Position numbers and translations under genes: made by a program. Shown here piece by piece: positions 18,862 to 27,866 of a stretch of DNA of 64,000 bases. The DNA is taken from contig NZ_CP104550.1 in the NCBI RefSeq assembly GCF_025397995.1, positions 896,001 through 960,000 on the forward strand. The letters are read 5' to 3'. The DNA comes from Methanothermobacter wolfeii. GTDB lineage: Archaea; Methanobacteriota; Methanobacteria; Methanobacteriales; Methanothermobacteraceae. Numbering within the stretch: the stretch's first letter is position 1; each line of letters begins with the position of its first letter. The notes below the pieces were generated by a model, which searched no databases, had not been told where the DNA came from, and was given only the letters and a program-made list of their open reading frames with translations.

Positions 18862-20439
18862 ATGAATGAATCAGGTCTCATTGCAAGATCGGAAAGGTTC
18901 CTTGAAAGTATAAAATCCAGGCCCGTCACACTGGACGAGATAAGGTCACGTGAGGGTTTCTTCAAAATTTACAGGTACCTGAGGGGGAACCTTGATGAAC
19001 TTCAGGACCTCAAGGAGACCATGGAGCTCAGGGGCTTCAAGTATCCCTTCCGTTCAATATCAGGTTACGGTGCACAGTACTCCGGTGAAGTTGCAGAGGA
19101 CATACATGACATTAAAAGGCACGCCCAGTACTTCAGGATGAAGGCTTCTGCCAAGAAGAACCTCCTTGACAGGGTTAACTCTGCGATATCATCCCACAGG
19201 ATAGCCCTGGGTAACCTCGAGGAGTACGGTCTCCTCAGGTGCAGCGAGTGCTCAAGGCTGATGCGGCTTGGTGAATTTGAACTGGATGATATACATGATG
19301 GGATGGAGTGCCCCTGTGGTTCAGGTTCCCTTGAACCGGTTTTCAGTTCATCGGCAATCTGCAGGGTTGAGATAATACCATACCTCCCCCTCTCAGGGGA
19401 CTACATGGTTAAGATGTCCGAGCTGAGCCTCTGGGCCAGGGAGGCCTTCAAGAAGATAATGCGGCTCTTTAAGAATGAGAAGAAGGGGGCCGTGAAATCA
19501 GCCACCCTGGTGATAAGGGTCCTTGAGGACGGCCGCTGGATAAGGAGAAGAATCACCATTGACAGCGATGACGATGATTATGAGAGGATGCTCCGGGAGA
19601 AGTATGGGCCGGATGTTAGAATCGAGTTCATGCAGTTCCACAGGAAAAAGTCGAGTATAATCAATGACCGCTACACCCGGGCTTCCCTTGCAATCGCCTA
19701 CGCAGGACTGTCCTATGACATAATAAGGGAAATAAGGGATGATGTCTACCATGAGAGGCTCGGGGACTATGAATCCGTCAGGAGATACAGGGAGATGGTA
19801 TTTGAGGCCAGGACCTACTCTCCTGAATTCACGGGTTCAGAGGATGAGCTCAGGGAGATCAGAATCCAGAAGTTACACCAGCTGCTCCATGATTCCGGCC
19901 TGGCTGGCCCTGATGGTGGACTGATCCCCTCACTGGAGAGGGACCTTAAAGCCATGGACCGGATAAAGAGGGAGCTCTTCAGGGATGTGCCAGTGAACCT
20001 TGTGCTCTGGGATGTTGCCCGATACTACCTTGGAACATCCTATGACCGGAGATCAAAGTACTCGGGTCCCTTCCCCAACCTCAGACCGGTCCTTGACAGG
20101 AACCAGGCCAGGACCTTCAATGAGTTCAGTGAGGGTGCCGTGGAGCTCCTCAACAGGTACTGGATGGATGGGATGGTCTACATTGAAAACCTTGGCGATG
20201 TGCTCCTCAAGAAATTTGAGATTGAGGAGAAGATGAAGGGGCTTCACATGAAACCCAACCCTGCTGCCTTCGGCGCGGCCGTACTCCACATGGAAGCCGG
20301 ACTCGACATGGACCTCTGCGCGGGTCTTTTCAATGTCACGGTGGATGAACTTCTTCATGAAAAGGCCAGCATTGAGAACCTGGGTAAACCATCAACGGAC
20401 AAGGCTAGAATGTTTCTTGATATTATTAAAGGTGACTGA
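18862..20439 (+). CDS. DUF530-type methanogen protein with zinc ribbon
   Basis: A 525-residue protein, largely helical and charged. Residues about 126-152 hold a zinc-ribbon-like CSEC...CPCG (LLRCSECSRLMRLGE, MECPCGSGSL). The overall form matches DUF530 proteins restricted to methanogens. No catalytic motif is visible. It starts at ATG 18862 and is followed after 8 nt by an HTH protein, so the two are probably co-transcribed. Confidence 0.55.
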   Translation: MNESGLIARSERFLESIKSRPVTLDEIRSREGFFKIYRYLRGNLDELQDLKETMELRGFKYPFRSISGYGAQYSGEVAEDIHDIKRHAQYFRMKASAKKNLLDRVNSAISSHRIALGNLEEYGLLRCSECSRLMRLGEFELDDIHDGMECPCGSGSLEPVFSSSAICRVEIIPYLPLSGDYMVKMSELSLWAREAFKKIMRLFKNEKKGAVKSATLVIRVLEDGRWIRRRITIDSDDDDYERMLREKYGPDVRIEFMQFHRKKSSIINDRYTRASLAIAYAGLSYDIIREIRDDVYHERLGDYESVRRYREMVFEARTYSPEFTGSEDELREIRIQKLHQLLHDSGLAGPDGGLIPSLERDLKAMDRIKRELFRDVPVNLVLWDVARYYLGTSYDRRSKYSGPFPNLRPVLDRNQARTFNEFSEGAVELLNRYWMDGMVYIENLGDVLLKKFEIEEKMKGLHMKPNPAAFGAAVLHMEAGLDMDLCAGLFNVTVDELLHEKASIENLGKPSTDKARMFLDIIKGD

Positions 20440-20447
20440 GTGGTTTT

Positions 20448-20912
20448 ATGGCGGAGACTATCCATGTGAACCAGCCACTGACTTCAAGAAGGATAATTGA
20501 GATTCTTGAGAAGAACCCTGATCTTAAGAAGATCACATGTCCGGTAAGCCTCTACCACAGGACCTCCAGGAAGTACCTGGATGCCCTTGAAAAACTTGGA
20601 GTGGAGGTTGAACCCGTAAAGAGGATGGGGAGGCCGAGGAAGTATGCCGAGAAGGATGTTAAACTTGTTCAGAGCCTCCTGAAGGAGGGTAAAACACCAA
20701 AACAGGTTTCGGGGATCACCAACCTTCCCCTTAAAACTGTCTACTATCTCAAGGGGGATATGAAGCTTAAAAGGGGTAAGAAGAGAAAGTATGATAAAAA
20801 CACACGGCTAAGAGTCCGTGAAATGGCTGACAGGGGTGTTCCTGCAAGGATGATATCACAGAAACTAGGGATACCCCTGAGGACAGTATACTATATACTT
20901 AAGAAGGGCTGA
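20448..20912 (+). CDS. DNA-binding protein with AT-hook-like motif and two HTH units
   Basis: A 154-residue basic protein. KRMGRPRKY (about residues 59-67) resembles an AT-hook. It is followed by two similar helix-turn-helix stretches: LLKEGKTPKQVSGITNLPLKTVYYLKG and ADRGVPARMISQKLGIPLRTVYYILKK. Each ends in L(K/R)TVYY, so they are internal repeats. Likely a transcription regulator or nucleoid-associated factor; target unknown. Confidence 0.7.
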   Translation: MAETIHVNQPLTSRRIIEILEKNPDLKKITCPVSLYHRTSRKYLDALEKLGVEVEPVKRMGRPRKYAEKDVKLVQSLLKEGKTPKQVSGITNLPLKTVYYLKGDMKLKRGKKRKYDKNTRLRVREMADRGVPARMISQKLGIPLRTVYYILKKG

Positions 20913-20963
20913 AGATTAGATTAAAGGGTCAGAGTTTAAAGGATAGGGATAATGGTGGTTTAA

Positions 20964-21935
20964 TTGTTAACCAGTCTTTCACCGGAATATTCATCGGTAA
21001 TAGTTGTTTCAATCATATGCTGTCTCATGGCATTCCTCTCAACCTACCTTGTTATGCCAAGGCTGATAAGGAAGCTGAAGGAGGCCAACGTTGTTGGGAA
21101 CGACATACATAAGATATCAAAGCCCATAGTTGCAGAGATGGGTGGTATAGGGATACTCTTCGGTTTTACCATTGGAATGTTCATCGGCATGTACACCTTC
21201 CCCACCCTCCAGTATGAACTCATGGTCACCCTCCTTGTGATCCTCCTTGTGGGTATCGTTGGGATGGTGGATGACCTTGTGAGGTTATCATCACGCGAAA
21301 AACTCATCCTTCTGTTTCTCGCCGGCCTCCCCATAATATGGGTGGCGCCGCCAAAGGTGGGTATACTCTACATGATAATGATGCCGGTGGCTGTTTCAAT
21401 CGCATCGAACCTCACAAACATGCTTGCAGGCCTCAATGGTATAGAATCAGGGCTTGGTTCAATTGCAATGACGGCCCTCACACTCTCCTGTATAATAATG
21501 GGTAAATATGATGTCTCAATAATAACCATGGCCATGCTGGGGGCCCTCCTGGCGTTCCTTATATACAACAGGTACCCATCAAGGGTATTCCCCGGTGATG
21601 TGGGGACGCTGATAATAGGTGCCTGTATAGCTTCGGTTGCATTCATAGGCCGTGTGAAGATAATAGCCTTTATAGTCCTCCTCCCCAACATCATCGATGG
21701 ACTCCTGAAATTCTACAGTGCAGGTGTTGTTGAGAGGCACAGGCACCAGCCAACAAGGGTATCTGAGGACGGGAAACTCATCGCGCCCCCTGAGGGATTC
21801 AATTCACTTATAAGGTGGATTCTAAGACGCCCAATGAGGGAAAAAACAGTTGTAATGGTGGTATGGTCCATAGGTGTCTTCTTCGGGTTCCTGGGTGTCA
21901 TGCTGGCCTTCATACTTCCACTTGATCCATTTTAG
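20964..21935 (+). CDS. Glycosyl-phospho-polyprenol transferase, MraY/WecA/AglH family
   Basis: Integral membrane enzyme of 323 residues with about ten hydrophobic segments. It has the family motifs MGGIGILFG, GMVDDLVRLSSREKLILL (catalytic DD), NLTNMLAGLNGIESGLG, VFPGDVGTL and a late H-rich loop ERHRHQPTR. It transfers a sugar-1-phosphate (typically GlcNAc-1-P) to a polyprenyl phosphate. In Methanobacteriales it could serve N-glycosylation or pseudomurein precursor synthesis; sequence alone does not decide. TTG start. Confidence 0.85.
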   Translation: MLTSLSPEYSSVIVVSIICCLMAFLSTYLVMPRLIRKLKEANVVGNDIHKISKPIVAEMGGIGILFGFTIGMFIGMYTFPTLQYELMVTLLVILLVGIVGMVDDLVRLSSREKLILLFLAGLPIIWVAPPKVGILYMIMMPVAVSIASNLTNMLAGLNGIESGLGSIAMTALTLSCIIMGKYDVSIITMAMLGALLAFLIYNRYPSRVFPGDVGTLIIGACIASVAFIGRVKIIAFIVLLPNIIDGLLKFYSAGVVERHRHQPTRVSEDGKLIAPPEGFNSLIRWILRRPMREKTVVMVVWSIGVFFGFLGVMLAFILPLDPF

Positions 21936-21972
21936 AAACAGTGAAAAACAAGAAAAAGAACCCTTTCAGAAA

Positions 21973-22048
21973 GCCTACTGAGGAGCTCCAGTATTGTAAG
22001 CACATAAACCCCTCTCAGAAACTGTAGAGCCTACTGAGGAGCTCCAGT
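21973..22048. repeat. Duplicated 3' end of the TPR gene
   Basis: GCCTACTGAGGAGCTCCAGT occurs at 21973-21992 and 22029-22048 (offset 56), each preceded by CAGAA. The second copy is the coding end of the minus-strand TPR gene; the first lies beyond its stop. Confidence 0.8.
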
Positions 22049-22892
22049 GTGGTTGATTCAAGCGCCTTCTCATCCAGTTTCTGGAAGATCTCAACGGCCT
22101 CCCTGAAAGTAGATGCAACACCCACAGGGGAGTTGAGTATGAAATCAACAACACCTTCAAGTACAAGGGAGATGGCAAGACCTTTATCATTTTTATTCTC
22201 CCTGAAAAGATCCTCAGCCTTTTTAATGTACTTCAGGGATTCTTCAAAGTCCTCATTTTTTATTGAATATGCTGCAAGGAGCAGGAGGAGGATGCCTCTG
22301 TGGGTGTATCGCCTATGTCCCTTGCAATCTGGTAGGCCTCCCTGATCCTGGAAGCAGCATCCTTATCAGGATGGGATGAATAGAGTCCTGCAGAATCAAC
22401 CTCACCCACCAGTCTGTCCAGGAATGGTTCTATAGCCTTCACATCAACCTCAACGCCCTCTTCAACCTCCTCCTGCAGCCTGCTGATGCTTGCGATGTCC
22501 ATGGCCTCCTGGATCTTCTCAACCTCCTTTATCTTCTCCCGGAGGTCCATCTTCAGGGGCGAGTTCACGGAGGTGTAGATGCGCAGGGCTTCCCTGAAGT
22601 ACTCCATGGCTGTTTTAACCTTCCGGTTACTCAGATAAACATCACCCATCGAGTCAAGGGCGAATGCCATGAGTTCTTCATCATTCATCTCGGATGCTAC
22701 CCTGTAGGCCCTTTCAAGGTAATCAAGGGCTTCCTGGCTCTCCCCCATATCAGCGTAGTATCCTGCAATGGTTACAAGTGTGTTGAACTCCTCCTCAAGG
22801 ATGTCTTCAAGTTTTCTGAGCTGCTTCTCGAGGGAGTCACCCTCATCACCTCCGGTTAAAAAATCAAATATCCCTATAACAGTGAATATCAT
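22015..22892 (-). pseudogene. TPR-repeat protein, one frameshift
   Basis: The N-terminal frame (22892-22260) encodes tetratricopeptide-like repeats (FNTLVTIAGYYADMGESQEALDYLERAY; LDSMGDVYLSNRKVKTAMEYFREAL). After DIGDTP the frame is lost; shifting by one base near 22305 continues with HRGILLLLLAAYSIK, DFEESLKYIKKAEDLF and ends ALESTTLELLSRLYSF. One extra C in the run CCC would restore one protein of about 292 residues. It is the last gene of the KaiC/GTPase/Roadblock operon, so it is probably a partner or scaffold. Confidence 0.75.
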
Positions 22893-23018
22893 GGAAATAA
22901 CGCCCCTGAAACTATTATAGCATTAATTATAGAAATTGAAGGATAAATATCTTTCATTCCAAGTCAGTCCTTCCGTCACCCATCCTCATATCAACCCAGG
23001 GATAATTAGGGAGCTGGA

Positions 23019-23708
23019 TCACCCTATGAGCATGCCCTGATCGGTTATCCGGTAGGGCGCCTCATTAACACCATCAGCCCCTGCTACAGAGAGGGTGGAG
23101 CCGTCCATGTGGAGGTGGATGTCAAAGAGTTCCTTGATTTCCTCCTCAAGCGCAGGGTCTGCAACTCCCTCGGTGTAGGTGACAAGGGCTGTTCCCCCGG
23201 CATCCTTTATCCTCATCATGTAGGCTGTGAGGACCCTGACAACCAGCATCTCATCATTGAAGGCCATCAGGGTTGTGAGGGAGTCCAGTACGGAGCGGAA
23301 CATGGTGTAACGCTGGGTGATGTTCCTTGTGGCAACTCCAAGTTTAACCATTATGTCTGTGGGGTTATTTACAGAGGATGGGAGGTAGGTGTTCCCCTCC
23401 TCTGCCGCGGACCCTGAGATGCTCGATGCAGCATCTATAACGTAGAGGAGTTCATTCTCAATCAGTGCCTCAGGGTTCATGTTAAGGACCTCCATGTTCC
23501 TTTTAAGGTCAGCGATCCCGTAATCTGCCGATATGTAGAGACATGGCTCCTGGTTTTCTGCTCCCTCAGCTGCAAATGCATAGGAGAAGAGGGACTTCCC
23601 AACCTTGGGGGGCCCGTAGAGCAGTGTGACGGTGTTCTCTGGCAGTGAACCCATACCCCCGAAGAGGTCATCAAATCCCCTGATCCCGGAGGAAATTCTA
23701 ACAATCAT
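23019..23708 (-). CDS. KaiC/RadA-like RecA-fold ATPase
   Basis: A 229-residue single-domain RecA-family protein: IRGFDDLFGGMGSLPENTVTLLYGPPKVGKSLFSYAFA (Walker A GPPKVGKS near residue 32), CLYISADYG, and a hydrophobic strand before D in ELLYVIDAASS. The domain resembles the archaeal KaiC-like and GvpD/FlaH-like ATPases. Its ATG follows directly after the stop of the GTPase fusion gene. Confidence 0.8.
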   Translation of the reverse strand: MIVRISSGIRGFDDLFGGMGSLPENTVTLLYGPPKVGKSLFSYAFAAEGAENQEPCLYISADYGIADLKRNMEVLNMNPEALIENELLYVIDAASSISGSAAEEGNTYLPSSVNNPTDIMVKLGVATRNITQRYTMFRSVLDSLTTLMAFNDEMLVVRVLTAYMMRIKDAGGTALVTYTEGVADPALEEEIKELFDIHLHMDGSTLSVAGADGVNEAPYRITDQGMLIG

Positions 23709-24884
23709 TCAACCACCATAAAGAAGTCCGAGGAGCGTGTCAAGGGCCTCTTCAACACCCTTACCCTCGGTTATAACTGCCGGTACTATCGGCACTTCGC
23801 CACTGATTTTCATCTTCTCCCTTATCTCCTCCAGTGACAGGGCGCCGGGGAGGTCCTGTTTATTTGCAATTAAGACCTTGGGTATTGCCTCGGCCCTTGT
23901 TTTCCTTATCATCTCCTTAGCCCGTGCAAAGGTCTCAGGTGCTGTTGAGTCCACTATTATGAATGCTCCTACAGCTTCCCTTGATAGCACGTCAAGGATG
24001 AGGTCGAAGCGTTCCTGTCCAGGGGTTCCAAAGATGTCTGCCATGAATCCCTTATATTCAAGGTGTCCTATGTCCATGGCTATTGTTGTTGGGAACGCTG
24101 ACAGGGCCTTTCGATCAACTGAAACAGACTTTGTTGATATGGCCTTAACGAAGCTGGATTTTCCTGAATTGTAGGGTCCCGTTACAAGTATCTTTGGCAC
24201 GTAGACCCTTACGCCTCCTGGCTGAACAACGAAGAACAGCACCATGGTGTCTGATGGATCCGACCATGCTGAACTGGCTACCATGAATCCCTGTCCTATT
24301 ATAACCCTTTCCTCTATGGTCTTGAGGTCAACAACACAGTCCATGCTGCCCCTCAGTTTATCCACGAGTTCACGTTCATAATCCCATTCCGTGAAGAGGT
24401 AGACCATGTTGACGTTCTTATCTGCAGCCCTCCTGTTCCATTCCTCAACAATTTCAAGGGTATCGCCATTGCCAAGATAATCTATTATTACTGAAAGGTT
24501 GTTTATTACAGCTATTCCTCCGGGTACTTCATCAATTGCCTCCATCACGGTTTCCTTTATCTCGGAGTAGTCATCAACAATGTAACGCGCATCTGATGGC
24601 ATGCCGAGGAATGGGGAGCTGCCATCAACAAAGAAGACACTGTCATCATCAAGATGATTCCCCAGGTCCCAGCCATAGGATGTGAATTCGTATACTATGT
24701 TGTCGGGTTCAGAAACATTGGTGAATATAAAGCCCCTGTCGCCTTCCTCAACGCGGCCGTTGAGCATCTGATAGCCGAAGGCCTCATAGTCAACTCCAGG
24801 AGAGGCTGAGAACATTATGGAGGACCCTTCCTTTATTCCTCCGCCGAGAAGGTCGTCCAGCTTTGGAATGTACGTCTTCTTCAT
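23709..24884 (-). CDS. KaiC-like domain fused to a Ras/Arf/MglA-like small GTPase
   Basis: About 391 residues. The first ~200 form a KaiC-like domain ([25 protein letters not shown]) whose Walker A lacks the GK(S/T) residues, so it is probably not an ATPase. Residues ~230-391 form a small GTPase: G1 GPYNSGKSS (~236-244), G3 [11 protein letters not shown] (~283-293), G4 NKQD (~341-344). The arrangement GTPGQERF is typical of Rab/Arf/MglA GTPases. Start ATG 24884 sits 8 nt after GGAG; GTG 24890 is an alternative. It overlaps the Roadblock gene's stop, a strong sign that GTPase and Roadblock proteins work together. Confidence 0.85.
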   Translation of the reverse strand: MKKTYIPKLDDLLGGGIKEGSSIMFSASPGVDYEAFGYQMLNGRVEEGDRGFIFTNVSEPDNIVYEFTSYGWDLGNHLDDDSVFFVDGSSPFLGMPSDARYIVDDYSEIKETVMEAIDEVPGGIAVINNLSVIIDYLGNGDTLEIVEEWNRRAADKNVNMVYLFTEWDYERELVDKLRGSMDCVVDLKTIEERVIIGQGFMVASSAWSDPSDTMVLFFVVQPGGVRVYVPKILVTGPYNSGKSSFVKAISTKSVSVDRKALSAFPTTIAMDIGHLEYKGFMADIFGTPGQERFDLILDVLSREAVGAFIIVDSTAPETFARAKEMIRKTRAEAIPKVLIANKQDLPGALSLEEIREKMKISGEVPIVPAVITEGKGVEEALDTLLGLLYGG

Positions 24885-24886
24885 GT

Positions 24887-25645
24887 TCACATCTCCTTGA
24901 GTATCTCCTCCACCTGGGCCGCCCGTGATTCCATCTCAAAGAGAAGGAGCCCCAGCTGGGCGTCAGGTTCTGCAAGGGCCGTGAATATGGCCTTTTCCCC
25001 TGCTGGTTTGAGTATGATTATGCCCTTTTCAGTCCTTACGCTTATCTCATTAACAGCTCCGGTATTCATCTGACCTGAGGCGGCCTCTGCGGCCCCCATA
25101 ATCGTGGAACAGAGGGCTGAGAATATCCTTGCATCAACGTCAGGGGGTGTCCTTGCATTTATAAGCAGTCCTTCCTTGGAAACGATACCCGAAGCCCTTA
25201 TCTGGCCCACCTGCATAAAAGCAGAAAGCACATCATCAAGTTTTTCCTTCTTTGTCTTTGTCATGCATACATAGTTCACCCTGTCTGAGAGGGATTCCCT
25301 TAGCTGTGATGGTAGCGGGGGGCCTGAAAGCCACGCCCTCAGCCTGTACTTCCTCCTCCCGTATGTGGCACTGTATCCCTCATCGATGACTTCAATACGC
25401 ATTACCCTTACCTTCCCAGGAAAGAGGAGTTCTGGTTTTCCTCTGCTGTACTCATCGAATGTGGTTGCCGGGTAAACCGCATAGGTGTTCGCTGATACCG
25501 CCTCTGAAGCACCTGTCCTTGCAGCTGATAACGCCGTGATTAACTCCATCTGTTCAGATGCCTGGGCTGCCATCACCGTTGCAATAAGAACTCCTATACC
25601 TGTCAGTATAAGGAACTCTGCGGTTACCTGGCCGTGCATCTTCAC
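24887..25645 (-). CDS. Class III signal peptide (prepilin-like) protein fused to a Roadblock/LC7 domain
   Basis: A 252-residue protein. The N-terminus [21 protein letters not shown] has the archaeal prepilin-peptidase pattern: cut after Gly, Gln at +1, Glu at +5, then a hydrophobic helix. Residues ~30-125 form a beta-rich, pilin-like extracytoplasmic part. Residues ~134-252 ([28 protein letters not shown] ... [37 protein letters not shown]) match Roadblock/LC7. The topology is puzzling, since Roadblock domains act in the cytoplasm. An internal Met (residue 128, near 25264) could start a separate Roadblock protein, but no strong ribosome site precedes it. Confidence 0.7.
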   Translation of the reverse strand: MKMHGQVTAEFLILTGIGVLIATVMAAQASEQMELITALSAARTGASEAVSANTYAVYPATTFDEYSRGKPELLFPGKVRVMRIEVIDEGYSATYGRRKYRLRAWLSGPPLPSQLRESLSDRVNYVCMTKTKKEKLDDVLSAFMQVGQIRASGIVSKEGLLINARTPPDVDARIFSALCSTIMGAAEAASGQMNTGAVNEISVRTEKGIIILKPAGEKAIFTALAEPDAQLGLLLFEMESRAAQVEEILKEM

Positions 25646-26088
25646 ACACCCTTAAGTTCCATTATCATCACAGCAGTCCTGCCGTTCCTGGGGGTGTTCC
25701 TAAGGAGGTATCTCTTTCCTGGCTGGAGGCGTACCCTTCCAGGGTTACCGTAACCGTCAAGGATGATGACTGGATGGATGGGTGAAAAACCCCTGCGTCC
25801 ATCGAACCAGCCATAGACCCCTGTGGAGTTTACATCGAGGCTGTAATCACATGTATGGTTCAGCCTCCCTGGAAGTTCAATCAGGACCTGGTGTCCCGGT
25901 CCTCCTGCAGCTGCAAGGTTTATCTGATGGGCTGTTCTGTCCATGAGGAGCCTTGACTCAAGGTTTGACCTGCTCCTGTAGACCCCATCAAGTCTCTCGG
26001 CTGCCGTGGACATGATAAGGCCTGTGAGGAGGATGATGAGGAACAGTGAGATTACGGCATCTGCCGTTAGAACACCCCTCGTATCCAT
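25642..26088 (-). CDS. Prepilin-like / pseudopilin membrane protein
   Basis: A 148-residue protein. The N-terminus [26 protein letters not shown] resembles a class III (type IV prepilin-like) signal peptide with an acidic residue at +5, followed by an extracytoplasmic, beta-rich segment ([21 protein letters not shown]). First gene of the operon; its stop overlaps the next start. The AT-rich region upstream (26089-26160) holds divergent promoters. Confidence 0.6.
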   Translation of the reverse strand: MDTRGVLTADAVISLFLIILLTGLIMSTAAERLDGVYRSRSNLESRLLMDRTAHQINLAAAGGPGHQVLIELPGRLNHTCDYSLDVNSTGVYGWFDGRRGFSPIHPVIILDGYGNPGRVRLQPGKRYLLRNTPRNGRTAVMIMELKGV

Positions 26089-26163
26089 GAAACTATTTTA
26101 ATAATAATTTTAATATAAATATTACTATCAGGTATTAGTAGTTTGAATTACATATAGAAAGTC

Positions 26164-26571
26164 ATGTACATGGTGGTGGTTTTCAGGGGAGGACCCCACC
26201 GGTTCCATGAATTTGAGGAGTTTGTGGATGACGCCGGCGGCCTTGTGATCCGTAAGGACGTATTCAGTGTGAATCGTGGTTCCTATTTCCTCAGGAACGA
26301 ACTGAGGGTCCTCTGTGTCGTCCCGGAGGCCGAAGAGGAGAAACTAAAGAGGACGGCCAGAAGAATAAAGGGTGAGGTTGAGAGGGTCAGCCCGGGACCT
26401 GAAACCTCAGAGATCCTCATGGCGTGCCTGGAGGTATACGACACCCTTGCAAGTACAGAATCATGGATAGAGGGGGAGGACCTCCCCTTTGAAGGAAAGG
26501 TCCTTGAAAGGATGTTGAAACCGAGCTCCTTGAATCCCGAAAACAGGGTGGCTCAACCCAGTACCGGCTGA
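26164..26571 (+). CDS. Unrecognised protein, 135 residues
   Basis: Soluble, charged protein beginning MYMVVVFRGGPHRFHEFEEFVDD, with no motif I recognise. It is divergent from the pilin/GTPase operon, with an AT-rich promoter region (AATATAAATATTA) between them. Co-regulation with that operon is possible. Confidence 0.6.
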   Translation: MYMVVVFRGGPHRFHEFEEFVDDAGGLVIRKDVFSVNRGSYFLRNELRVLCVVPEAEEEKLKRTARRIKGEVERVSPGPETSEILMACLEVYDTLASTESWIEGEDLPFEGKVLERMLKPSSLNPENRVAQPSTG

Positions 26572-26679
26572 AGAGGGACTGAGTGGTTCTTCAGGAAAAC
26601 ATGCTGAAAAAGGGCATGGCCTCTAAAGGTTTTTATTATACCTCAGACTTAATTATCTCAAATATCTGGAGGACATTAA

Positions 26680-26892
26680 ATGGCGGATGAAATAAAACAG
26701 CTCGTAGTTGGTATAAGCCGGGAAGGAGAAGTGATAGTGAAGAGCAACCGGGGCCGGATCTACCCCGTGAAATTGTCTGAGGGCTTGGAGTTCGGATGTG
26801 AGGACCTCTTCAGGGACCCTGAAAGGGAGATCTATGCAGTGATAGACACCAATGTACAGCCATGGGAATGTGTCTCAATAGAGTACCTCTAG
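26680..26892 (+). CDS. Unrecognised small protein, 70 residues
   Basis: Begins MADEIKQLVVGISREGEVIV and ends NVQPWECVSIEYL. A TGGAGGAC ribosome site precedes the ATG and a TTTTTATTATA tract lies about 50 nt upstream. Predominantly beta-strand pattern. Family not recognised. Confidence 0.65.
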   Translation: MADEIKQLVVGISREGEVIVKSNRGRIYPVKLSEGLEFGCEDLFRDPEREIYAVIDTNVQPWECVSIEYL

Positions 26893-26920
26893 ATGGCCCC
26901 CCTGAGAGGTTCATTATCTG

Positions 26921-27090
26921 TTTTTTCAAGGTAAAGGGCAACCAAACTCCAAAAAAATCCTATATCAAACCACCATCTGTTTTTCCCAGAAAGAGAGAAA
27001 CCAACCAAAAAAAATCCTATATCAAACCAACATCTGGTTTTTTTCAAGTTAAAGGGCGACCAACCTCCCAAACAGCTTTATATCGTCCAG
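26921..27090. repeat. Three degenerate ~59-bp tandem units with terminator-like ends
   Basis: Units at about 26921-26979, 26980-27037 and 27038-27090 each begin after ATCTG(G) with a T run, continue with AAAG(G/A)G...ACCAA and CC(T)ATATC. The third unit is the true 3' end of the minus-strand hepT relic; the others are copies beyond its stop. At 27024-27042, AAACCA, a short loop and TGGTTTTTTT form a hairpin plus T run in the plus direction, a plausible intrinsic terminator for the 70-residue gene. Confidence 0.65.
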
Positions 27091-27447
27091 ATTTTTCTGT
27101 AAATATCCATATACTCTTTCAACGTCTATATCAGTGTACATATGGACAAGTATGTCCCTGAAGCCTGCTGCAGGCGCGAATTTAGGGACGAAATCCTCTG
27201 GAAGCACTTCCAGCTCTCCAAGAATCTCTATAACTTCCCTTTAGGTCTCCGGTCGCCTCGCCCTCCATTGAAATGATCATCTCCCCCATATCCAGAAGTA
27301 CTCGATGGAAATCTCAAGGTACCTCTCAACTGCGGCCCTGAGTGTATGATCCCCTTTGATTTCATAGAGGCTATGTTTCTGATAATCTTCAAGTATTCTG
27401 ATGTATTCCCCGAGTTTCTCCAGTCTGGACAGGATCTCATCCCTCAT
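27049..27447 (-). pseudogene. hepT: HepT (HEPN RNase toxin) gene with two frameshifts
   Basis: Read across frames: MRDEILSRLEKLGEYIRILEDY, AAVERYLEISIEY, then LDMGEMIISMEGEATGD, then EVIEILGELEVLPEDF, FAPAAGFRDILVHMYTDID and VERVYGYLQKNL. This is the HepT fold with the catalytic Rx4H motif RDILVH. One base is missing near 27300 and one A is extra near 27243. The start overlaps the mntA stop as ATGA, as in intact MntA/HepT modules, where MntA AMPylates the toxin. The toxin is inactive as written. Confidence 0.8.
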
Positions 27448-27866
27448 ATCAATCCTTTTCCTGCAATCCTCCTGATTGCCAGTCTTGTGTGCCTTTCAAT
27501 GTAATATTTTCTGTCGAGATAGCAGCTCATGGTGTTCCTTTCAAACCTTAACCTTCTTGCAGGATCATCCTTAATGGGGATGCCGTCCCTTATTATACTG
27601 TATCTTAAAAGGAGAGGAGCTTCGTTTATTATGGTAAGGTCGACCCTGTCTGTCCTGAGGAGGGATACGAGGCCATCAAAAAGCTCCATCTGAATCCGGA
27701 AACTTTCATGTTTATCCAGGATTCATCAATGAAAACCGCAATGTCAACGTCACTGAGGGGACCCGTACGTTTTCTGGCTGCCGACCCGAAGAGATAGGCG
27801 AAATACACGTAATCCTTATCCTTAAAAAAATTCCTTAAGTCTGACCTCAAGATTTGAATCGGCCAT
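27444..27866 (-). pseudogene. mntA: MntA (minimal nucleotidyltransferase antitoxin) gene with two frameshifts
   Basis: Reconstructed order: MADSNLEVRLKEFF, KDKDYVYFAYLFGSAARKRTG, PLSDVDIAVFIDES, then (new frame) DKHESFRIQMELFDGLVSLL and DRVDLTIINEAPLLLRYSII. The nucleotidyltransferase signature GSAARKRTGPLSDVDIAVF (GSx..DxD) is intact. A T7 run near 27828 has one base too many, and a CC near 27722 has one too few. It forms the antitoxin half of an MntA/HepT pair. Confidence 0.8.
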
